Shown one piece after another: positions 5,793-11,509 of a stretch of DNA of 11,509 nt. Both the position numbers and the translations under genes were made by a program. The notes below the pieces were generated by a model that made no database searches, was not told the DNA's origin, and saw only the letters and a program-made list of their open reading frames with translations. Each line of letters starts with the position of its first letter. Within the stretch, counting starts at the first letter, position 1. This DNA comes from Gammaproteobacteria bacterium. Its GTDB lineage: Bacteria > Pseudomonadota > Gammaproteobacteria > GRL18. The DNA is taken from NCBI GenBank assembly GCA_023144715.1, contig JAGLFC010000097.1, forward strand, positions 1-11,509, written 5' to 3'.

Positions 5793-6011
5793 TTAGTGAT
5801 TACCAATATTATCTTCATCACCTGCCTCAACTTCATGATCATTATTTTTTTCACGTTGAATACGATCATAAATTTCTTCACGATGTACAGACACTTCTTT
5901 AGGTGCATTAATTCCGATGCGTACTTGATTTCCTTTTACACCTAAAACGGTGATATGAACATCATCACCAATAATTAGCGTTTCACCAATACGGCGAGTT
6001 AAAATTAACAT
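5793..6011 (-). CDS. csrA: Carbon storage regulator CsrA (RsmA)
   Basis: CsrA is a homodimeric RNA-binding protein that binds GGA motifs in leaders and represses or stabilises target mRNAs, controlling carbon flux, motility and biofilm. The first 55 residues follow the family closely: MLILTRRIGETLIIGDD, VLGVKGNQVRIGINAPKEVSVHREEIYDRIQ, with the RNA-contacting L4 and R44. The protein is 72 aa against 61 in E. coli because of an acidic, Asn-rich tail after about residue 55 (NNDHEVEAGDEDNIGNH). AAGGAG is 6 nt before the ATG. It is last in the recX-alaS-lysC-csrA run, 28 nt after lysC, with tRNA-Ser beyond. The AAGGAG site holds a GGA, so autoregulation is possible though not shown. Confidence 0.97.
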   Translation of the reverse strand: MLILTRRIGETLIIGDDVHITVLGVKGNQVRIGINAPKEVSVHREEIYDRIQREKNNDHEVEAGDEDNIGNH

Positions 6012-6039
6012 TTTTAGCTCCTTTTGCTCTAAGCTTAGG

Positions 6040-7299
6040 TTATTGTTCTACAATTTTTTGTTCTAAACCAAAGGCTGAATGTAATGCTCTCACACCCAGC
6101 TCTAAGTACTTTTCATCCACAACGACGGATATTTTTATTTCTGATGTGGAAATCATATCAATATTGATGCTTTCTTCTGCTAGAGTTTTAAACATTTTAC
6201 TAGCAATGCCTGCATGAGAACGCATACCCACACCGACAAGAGAAATTTTCACAATTTTATCATCACCTTTTACTTCTCTTGCACCTAATTCATTAGCCAC
6301 TTTTTTTAACACATTTTGTGCTAACTCAAAATCATTACGATGCACACTGAAGGTGAAATCTGTGGTTCCATCAGCACCAATATTTTGGATAATCATATCA
6401 ATTTCGACATTACTTTCACCAATTGGACCTAGAATACTATAAGCAACACCTGGTTTATCAGGTACACCTTGAATGGTCAATTTAGCTTCATCACGATTAA
6501 AAGCAATACCTGAAATCAGTGCCTGTTCCATTTCATCTTCCTCATAAGTAATTAATGTGCCTTGTTTTTTAGCAGAGCTATCCTGATTAAAATCAGGTTC
6601 ATCGAAACTAGACAACACTCTGAGTGGTACATTATATTTGCCAGCAAATTCAACCGCCCTAATTTGTAACACTTTAGAACCCAGACTTGCCATCTCTAAC
6701 ATTTCTTCAAAGGTAATTTTATCCAGTCGTCTTGCATCTGGTACAACTCTAGGATCAGTGGTATAGACACCATCCACATCAGTATATATTTGACATTCAT
6801 CGGCTTTTAAAGCGGCCGCCAATGCAACCGCCGTGGTATCTGAACCACCTCGACCTAAGGTCGTAATATTACCGTCTTCGTCAACACCTTGAAAACCTGC
6901 AACAACAATCACTTTTCCTTTATCGAGGTTTTTACGTATATGCTTTTCTTCAATATTAAGAATACGTGCCTTATTATGAGCGTTATCGGTTAATATATGT
7001 ACTTGTCCACCTGTATAGGAACGAGCCATCACACCGCGTTTATTCAATGCCATACTTAATAAAGCAATGGTCACTTGCTCACCTGTTGATAATAAAACAT
7101 CATATTCACGAGCTTCAGGTTTTTCATCAATACTTTGTGCAAGTGTGATTAAGCGGTTGGTTTCACCACTCATTGCAGACACAACGACCACAATATCATC
7201 ACCATGATCACGAAATTTTTTGATTCGATCAGCTACATTTTCTATGCGTTCGACCGTGCCAACGGATGTACCACCAAATTTTTGTACAATAAGAGCCAT
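6040..7299 (-). CDS. lysC: Aspartate kinase (aspartokinase), allosteric ACT-domain form
   Basis: Phosphorylates aspartate to aspartyl phosphate, the entry to lysine, threonine, methionine and diaminopimelate. The 419-aa product has an amino acid kinase domain (about 1-250) opening with VQKFGGTSVG (K7), then SAMSGETNRL, STGEQVTIALL, TLGRGGSDTTAVALAAALKA and YTDVDGVYTTDPR. Two ACT domains follow (about 265-340 and 345-419), which bind lysine and/or threonine for feedback. There is no homoserine dehydrogenase fusion, so it is the monofunctional type found in Pseudomonas and Bacillus. AGGA lies about 10 nt before the ATG. The gene is 25 nt after alaS, consistent with an operon. Met257 (codon 6531-6529) has GAGGA 7 nt upstream in the right phase, a probable internal start for a short regulatory beta subunit. 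Confidence 0.96.
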   Translation of the reverse strand: MALIVQKFGGTSVGTVERIENVADRIKKFRDHGDDIVVVVSAMSGETNRLITLAQSIDEKPEAREYDVLLSTGEQVTIALLSMALNKRGVMARSYTGGQVHILTDNAHNKARILNIEEKHIRKNLDKGKVIVVAGFQGVDEDGNITTLGRGGSDTTAVALAAALKADECQIYTDVDGVYTTDPRVVPDARRLDKITFEEMLEMASLGSKVLQIRAVEFAGKYNVPLRVLSSFDEPDFNQDSSAKKQGTLITYEEDEMEQALISGIAFNRDEAKLTIQGVPDKPGVAYSILGPIGESNVEIDMIIQNIGADGTTDFTFSVHRNDFELAQNVLKKVANELGAREVKGDDKIVKISLVGVGMRSHAGIASKMFKTLAEESINIDMISTSEIKISVVVDEKYLELGVRALHSAFGLEQKIVEQ

Positions 7300-7324
7300 A
7301 TTACTATTTCCTGAAAAAATCCGC

Positions 7325-9943
7325 CTATTTTAACTGATTTTCTACCCAAGATGAAACACTGGCAAGGGCTTTTTGTAAATTTTCTGGTTGATTACCACCT
7401 GCCATTGCCATATCGGGTCGTCCACCGCCCTTACCACCAATTTGACTGGCAACACTATTGACCAGATCACCTGCCTTAATACGTTTTATAGAATCTTTAC
7501 TTACCCCTGCGGCAAGGCTCACCTTATCGCCATTGACAACGGCTAAAACAATGGCACAACTACCGAGTTTACTTTTTAATTGATCCATTGTATTACGTAA
7601 ACCTTTTGCATCAACGCCGTCTAGTTTAGCAGATAATACATTAATACCATTGATTTGAATCACCTGCTCTGTCAGCTCACTCCCTTGAACATTGGCTAGT
7701 TTACCTTTGAGTTGTTCTAATTCTTTTTCCATTTTTTTGGAATGTTCAAGTAATAACGATACTTTATTAAATACGGACTCTCTATTACCTTTAAGTAAGA
7801 CCGCAATATGATCAATTTGTTCCTCATTTTTTTCAATATAAGTCAACGCACCGACACCTGTTACGGCTTCAATACGTCGAACCCCTGCGGCAACACCGCT
7901 TTCTGAGATAATTTTGAGTAAGCCAATATCACCTGTGCGCCTAACATGAGTACCCCCACAAAGCTCTACTGAAAATTCACTCATACTTAATACACGTACT
8001 TTATCCGTATACTTTTCACCAAATAAAGCCATTGCACCGCTTTCTTTAGCTTCGTCAATATCCATGATTTGAGTATCAACAAGATGATTGTTACGAATAT
8101 GTTGATTCACGAGTACTTCAATTTCTTGTAATTGTGTGGCATTAATGGCTTCAAAGTGAGAAAAATCAAAACGTAATTTTTCAGTATCCACTAATGAGCC
8201 TTTTTGCTGTACATGATCACCTAATACCTGTCTTAATGCAGAATGCAATAAATGGGTGGCGGAGTGATTGCAAGCAATATTATTGCGTTTTGTTTGATTC
8301 ACCTGACTCTTTACGGTATCAGCAATAGTCAGCGATCCTTCAAGCAATTGCCCGATATGGATAAATACATTCGCATTTTTTTGTGTACTGGTGACGTTAA
8401 AACGAGCAGTCGCGGTACTAATAATACCTGTATCACCGACTTGACCACCTGATTCACCATAAAAAGGAGTGCTATCAAGAATAAGCATTGCCTTGGTACG
8501 ATCAGTGAGTGACTCACTGAATTCACCCTCAATAATAATTTTTTCTATTTTACCTTGCGTCGTGTGTAATTCACTATAGCCTAAAAATTCTGTTTCACCT
8601 TCAAGCTCAACGCCTTCATTGTAATCAATCTCAAATGAACTGGCAGAACGTGCCAATTCACGTTGTTTTTCCATTGCTTGTTCATAACCTTCACGATCAA
8701 TATCCAATGTATGCTCCCGTGCCACATCAGCGGTTAAATCAATAGGAAAACCATAAGTATCATACAACTTAAAGACCACTTCACCCGGAATAATAGAGGA
8801 TGTTAATTGTCCAATTTCTTGTTCAAGAATATGCATACCCTGATCTAAGGTTTCAGCAAAGCGAATTTCTTCTTGCTTGAGGATTTTTTCTACTTGTCCT
8901 TGAGAGTGAGTCAGTTCTGGATAGGCTTCACCCATTTCTTGACGTAAGACATCAACTAATTTATAGAAAAATGGTTCTCTGAGTCCCAGTTTATGCCCAT
9001 GACGAATCGCACGGCGAATAATACGTCTGAGGACATAACCACGCCCTTCATTAGAAGGAATAATGCCATCAACAATAAGGAAGGAACAAGCACGAATATG
9101 ATCGGCGATCACTCGTAAGGATTTATTTTCAAGATCATCACACTGGGCTAATTGTGCAATGGTTTTAATAATATGTTGAAATAAATCAATTTCATAATTA
9201 TTATGCACACCTTGTAAAATAGCAGCAAGACGTTCTAAACCCATACCTGTATCCACTGAGGGATGAGGGAGGTCATGCAATGTGCCTGATTTATCACGAT
9301 TATATTGCATAAAGACCAAATTCCAGATCTCTATATAACGATCTCCGTCTTCTTCAGGTGTACCAGGGGCACCACCGGGGACATCTTCACCATGATCATA
9401 AAAAATTTCACTACAAGGGCCACACGGTCCTGTATCACCCATTGACCAAAAATTATCTTTTGCACCAATTTTAGAAAAGCGTTCAGGAGACACTTTAAGT
9501 TCATTGAGCCATATATCAGTGGCTTCATCATCATTTTCAAAGACCGTAATCCACAAGCGTTCTTCAGGCAAACCAATGGTTTTTGTGAGAAAATCCCAAG
9601 CGTATTGAATAGCTTCTCTTTTAAAATAATCACCAAAGCTAAAATTGCCTAACATTTCAAAAAAAGTATGATGTCTGGCAGTATAACCCACATTTTCTAA
9701 GTCATTATGCTTACCACCTGCACGCACACAACGCTGACTACTCGTAGCACGCTTATATTTACGCTTATCTTGCCCTAGGAAGACATCTTTAAATTGCACC
9801 ATACCTGCATTGGTAAATAATAAAGTAGGATCATTACCGGGTATTAAGGGGCTACTATTAACTTGAGTATGACCATGAGCTTCAAAGAACTCAAGAAAGG
9901 CACTACGAAGTTGTGCACTTGTTTTAATTGAATGATTAACCAT
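7325..9943 (-). CDS. alaS: Alanyl-tRNA synthetase
   Basis: AlaS charges tRNA-Ala in the cytosol and edits mischarged Ser and Gly. At 872 aa it matches the full-length bacterial enzyme (876 in E. coli). The class II catalytic core lies in residues 1-250: FTNAGMVQFKDVFLG (43-57), motif 2 around GYTARHHTFFEMLGNFSFGDYFK (86-108), and DTGMGLERLA (231-240) as motif 3. The editing domain has H560 and H564 (NHSATHLLH) and C662 and H666 (CGGTH), the zinc-binding HxxxH and CxxxH. The C-Ala part ends with GGKGGGRPDMAMAGG. The start context is weak (AGAGAAA about 7 nt upstream). recX ends only 39 nt upstream and lysC begins 25 nt downstream. Confidence 0.98.
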   Translation of the reverse strand: MVNHSIKTSAQLRSAFLEFFEAHGHTQVNSSPLIPGNDPTLLFTNAGMVQFKDVFLGQDKRKYKRATSSQRCVRAGGKHNDLENVGYTARHHTFFEMLGNFSFGDYFKREAIQYAWDFLTKTIGLPEERLWITVFENDDEATDIWLNELKVSPERFSKIGAKDNFWSMGDTGPCGPCSEIFYDHGEDVPGGAPGTPEEDGDRYIEIWNLVFMQYNRDKSGTLHDLPHPSVDTGMGLERLAAILQGVHNNYEIDLFQHIIKTIAQLAQCDDLENKSLRVIADHIRACSFLIVDGIIPSNEGRGYVLRRIIRRAIRHGHKLGLREPFFYKLVDVLRQEMGEAYPELTHSQGQVEKILKQEEIRFAETLDQGMHILEQEIGQLTSSIIPGEVVFKLYDTYGFPIDLTADVAREHTLDIDREGYEQAMEKQRELARSASSFEIDYNEGVELEGETEFLGYSELHTTQGKIEKIIIEGEFSESLTDRTKAMLILDSTPFYGESGGQVGDTGIISTATARFNVTSTQKNANVFIHIGQLLEGSLTIADTVKSQVNQTKRNNIACNHSATHLLHSALRQVLGDHVQQKGSLVDTEKLRFDFSHFEAINATQLQEIEVLVNQHIRNNHLVDTQIMDIDEAKESGAMALFGEKYTDKVRVLSMSEFSVELCGGTHVRRTGDIGLLKIISESGVAAGVRRIEAVTGVGALTYIEKNEEQIDHIAVLLKGNRESVFNKVSLLLEHSKKMEKELEQLKGKLANVQGSELTEQVIQINGINVLSAKLDGVDAKGLRNTMDQLKSKLGSCAIVLAVVNGDKVSLAAGVSKDSIKRIKAGDLVNSVASQIGGKGGGRPDMAMAGGNQPENLQKALASVSSWVENQLK

Positions 9944-9982
9944 AAAATATGTTTCTCTATAATACAGATTCAGATATATTTA

Positions 9983-10495
9983 TTAGCGATTGCTATAAAA
10001 TAAACGGTGAATAAATTCATGACTAAAACCACGCTGATAAAGAAAGCGTGACTGTTTAGCTTGTTGCTTATAATCTTTTGGGTAATGGATACCAAAACGT
10101 TTTTCACGTACAGTACTGATATATTGTTCCCAAAACTCATACGAATTGTCTAAATAAGCATCACAAAGCTCATTAGAAATCCCTCGTTTTATCAGTTCAT
10201 AACGAATTTTCACGGGACCTGAACCTCTATTGATGCGTGAACGCACAAAGCAATCAGTAAAACGTTCTTCATTTAATAAATTATCAGCAATTAATTGTTT
10301 GAGTACTATTGTGATCTGTTCATTTAAAACAGTATCATCTAAATGACATTGATTATCGTCTTGGCTTAATTGATTTTTTAATTTATGAGCTAACTTTGTT
10401 TGTAACTCAACAATACTATGTTCACGACCTGCAAGAATATTCATTGCACGAAATCGAATAGCAATAAGCTGTTGTTTTATTTCATAATCGGGCAT
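9983..10495 (-). CDS. recX: Regulatory protein RecX
   Basis: RecX binds inside the RecA filament groove and blocks its extension, limiting recombination and SOS induction. The 170-aa product is close to E. coli RecX (166 aa). It shows the three-helix repeats of the family: AMNILAGREHSIVELQTKLAHK at the N-terminus, LLNEERFTDCFVRSRINRGSGPVKIRYELIKRGIS in the middle, and KQQAKQSRFLYQRGFSHEFIHRLF at the end. The frame is open to TTG 10516, but ATG 10495 is the likelier start; neither has a clear ribosome binding site. In many relatives recX follows recA; here the upstream neighbour is an unrelated 110-aa gene and no recA is in the window. It heads the run with alaS, lysC and csrA. No LexA-type CTGT-N8-ACAG site is visible upstream. 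Confidence 0.9.
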   Translation of the reverse strand: MPDYEIKQQLIAIRFRAMNILAGREHSIVELQTKLAHKLKNQLSQDDNQCHLDDTVLNEQITIVLKQLIADNLLNEERFTDCFVRSRINRGSGPVKIRYELIKRGISNELCDAYLDNSYEFWEQYISTVREKRFGIHYPKDYKQQAKQSRFLYQRGFSHEFIHRLFYSNR

Positions 10496-10514
10496 TATTT
10501 TAGTACAAATAAGC

Positions 10515-10542
10515 AACCACTATCCAAAGTGGCTGAATTTTA
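10515..10542 (-). promoter_or_regulatory. Candidate recX promoter with leader hairpin
   Basis: Minus strand TGCTAAAAT contains an extended -10, with TAAAAT at 10542-10537 (5 of 6). The predicted start near 10530-10533 falls at a 7-bp hairpin, AGCCACT (10534-10528) with AGTGGTT (10521-10515) around a 6-nt loop. A -35 is not clear. The hairpin has no U-run, so it looks like a stabilising 5' end or regulator target rather than a terminator. Confidence 0.4.
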
Positions 10543-10600
10543 GCATATTCTTTGTATTAATATATACATTTCCATACTCAATTTTTTTAGCACTCTTAAA

Positions 10601-10933
10601 TCATGGTGCGAGTTCAATTTGAGTTTCAAATATCTCACCCGTATTATCAATATAAATAGTCATAATATTAGGAACACGCGATAAAATATAAGCTGTCATC
10701 ATTGTTTTCATCGGCTCATTTTCATCTTCAATGGCTGATAATAATTTATCACCTACAATTTGACAACGTTGAGTAATATCAGGATTTTCAACAAACTCTT
10801 TACTTAATGTCCAACCTTTATTCATGTCTTCATCCATTTTATTAAATAAAGGTGAACCAGAAATAATCATATCTTCTTCTACATTAATGGCTTGCATTTG
10901 ACCATCAATCACTACATTTAAAATTCTAAGCAT
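10601..10933 (-). CDS. Conserved-looking protein of unknown function, 110 aa
   Basis: I do not recognise this protein. The frame is open to 10996, but the extra N-terminal residues are hydrophobic and unsupported, whereas ATG 10933 has GAGGG 4 nt upstream. The product starts MLRILNVVIDGQMQAINVEED. The middle is acidic, with three Met residues and a KGWTLSKEFVENPDITQRCQIVGDKLLSAIEDENE stretch predicted to be helical. The C-terminal part (MKTMMTAYILSRVPNIMTIYIDNTG, then EIFETQIE) alternates helix and strand. It has one cysteine, no signal peptide and no membrane helix, so it should be cytosolic. Codon use resembles its neighbours. It is divergent from the hydroxylase gene and 105 nt upstream of recX. 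A candidate promoter (TTGATC, 18 nt, TATATT) precedes it. Confidence 0.75.
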   Translation of the reverse strand: MLRILNVVIDGQMQAINVEEDMIISGSPLFNKMDEDMNKGWTLSKEFVENPDITQRCQIVGDKLLSAIEDENEPMKTMMTAYILSRVPNIMTIYIDNTGEIFETQIELAP

Positions 10934-10966
10934 AGAACCCTCTAAAAATAAGAAACGAATCGCTAA

Positions 10967-10996
10967 AATATATGGGGCTAATTGGTAAAAGATCAA
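10967..10996 (-). promoter_or_regulatory. Candidate promoter of the 110-aa gene
   Basis: Minus strand TTGATC (10996-10991; 4 of 6) and TATATT (10972-10967; 5 of 6) are 18 nt apart. The -35 lies in one arm of an inverted repeat, ATCAA (10992-10996), 5 nt, TTGAT (11002-11006), in the gap shared with the divergent hydroxylase gene. Confidence 0.4.
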
Positions 10997-11045
10997 TATC
11001 CTTGATAGACTTGAACGTATTATTAGGATCAGGAGTATTCATATT

Positions 11046-11509
11046 GTGTTAATCGAAATTCCAAATATTATCAATCCACAACAGATAAAATCTATTCAAG
11101 CTGTGTTGAAACAAGCTCATTTTGTTGATGGTAAAATATCAGCAGGTGATGTCGCACAAAGTGTTAAAAATAACGAAGAATTAGTTCAAGATAATTCACC
11201 TCAGATGCAATCGCTCAATAATATTTTAATGGGTAGTCTTATTAATAATGACACCTATAAAGCTGCGGTGATGATGAAAAAAATTGGCGCGCCCTTTTTA
11301 GCACGGTATCGTGAAGGAATGGGCTATGGTGGTCATATTGATAATCCTATTATGGGACAAATGCCCAATATGTACCGTACTGATGTTTCAACCACTCTTT
11401 TTCTCAATGATCCTGATGAATATGAAGGGGGTGATTTAGTGATTGTGACCCAATATGGAGAACATAGAGCACGATTAAAAGCAGGCAGTGCCATTGTTTA
11501 CCCATCAAC
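11046..11509 (+). CDS. PKHD-type Fe(II)/2-oxoglutarate hydroxylase, 5' part (runs off right edge)
   Basis: Translated by hand from GTG 11046, with AGGAG 10 nt upstream and no in-frame ATG before it; 154 complete codons are visible. The sequence fits the PiuC/YbiX family of Fe(II)/2-oxoglutarate-dependent prolyl 4-hydroxylase-like oxygenases (about 225 aa), often linked to siderophore-dependent iron uptake. Matching pieces are HFVDGKISAGDVAQSVKNN near the N-terminus, ARYREGMGYGGHIDN with the HxD iron-binding pair, RTDVSTTLFLNDPDEYEGGDLVI, and GEHRARLKAGSAIVYPS at the edge. The distal iron-binding His and the 2-oxoglutarate-binding Arg lie beyond the window. Substrate unknown. No TonB receptor is visible and I see no convincing Fur box in the 112-nt gap to the divergent 110-aa gene. 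Confidence 0.9.
   Translation, partial: MLIEIPNIINPQQIKSIQAVLKQAHFVDGKISAGDVAQSVKNNEELVQDNSPQMQSLNNILMGSLINNDTYKAAVMMKKIGAPFLARYREGMGYGGHIDNPIMGQMPNMYRTDVSTTLFLNDPDEYEGGDLVIVTQYGEHRARLKAGSAIVYPS

Noticed and set aside
8329..9636. Additional open frames on both strands within alaS
   Set aside because: They lie fully inside the conserved alaS frame and show no protein family features.
10992..11006. Second FNR-like site, ATCAA-N5-TTGAT
   Set aside because: The half-sites are in the reverse order and spaced by 5, so it does not match the FNR consensus; kept only as an inverted repeat.
10934..11045. Fur box for the hydroxylase gene
   Set aside because: The family is often iron-regulated, but I found no stretch resembling the GATAATGAT-type 19-mer.
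1..11509. Mobile element, CRISPR array, toxin-antitoxin or defence system
   Set aside because: No transposase, integrase, repeat-spacer pattern or candidate toxin pair is visible; apart from the two unknown small genes the content is core metabolism and regulation.

Overview
The window looks like a chromosomal housekeeping segment of an AT-rich gammaproteobacterium. Three layouts support that assignment: 6S RNA directly upstream of a 5-formyltetrahydrofolate cyclo-ligase gene, the recX-alaS-lysC-csrA-tRNA-Ser run, and ilvA close to and divergent from rpiA. The low GC and the bacteriohemerythrin would suit a methanotroph-like or sulfur-oxidiser-like lineage, but the sequence alone does not decide genus or order.

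Layout, left to right. (1) Positions 1-1117, minus strand: the 5' part of thiC, running off the left edge, preceded by a TPP riboswitch and a plausible sigma70 promoter. (2) About 1398-1588, plus strand: 6S RNA, transcribed divergently from thiC and followed at once by the 5-formyl-THF cyclo-ligase gene. (3) A small single-span membrane protein gene of unknown function with a GTG start (minus). (4) ilvA (minus), and divergent from it a bacteriohemerythrin gene and rpiA (both plus). The ilvA/hemerythrin gap holds a perfect FNR-type palindrome with a -10 element at the class II activation spacing towards the hemerythrin. (5) A convergent hairpin after rpiA, then tRNA-Ser(GCU) on the minus strand with its own promoter. 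(6) A minus-strand operon-like run recX, alaS, lysC, csrA with short gaps (39, 25 and 28 nt), reading towards the tRNA. (7) A 110-aa gene I do not recognise (minus), divergent from a PKHD-type Fe(II)/2-oxoglutarate hydroxylase (plus) that runs off the right edge.

Functionally the genes cover thiamine pyrimidine synthesis (thiC under TPP feedback), folate salvage, global transcription and translation control (6S RNA, CsrA), branched-chain amino acid and aspartate-family synthesis (ilvA, lysC), pentose phosphates (rpiA), alanyl-tRNA charging and RecA modulation. The least ordinary parts are the apparently oxygen-responsive hemerythrin inserted between ilvA and rpiA, a probable internal translation start in lysC that would yield a separate regulatory subunit, and two unrecognised small proteins. 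I found no mobile element, CRISPR array, phage gene or defence system, and I do not claim a new multi-gene system here.
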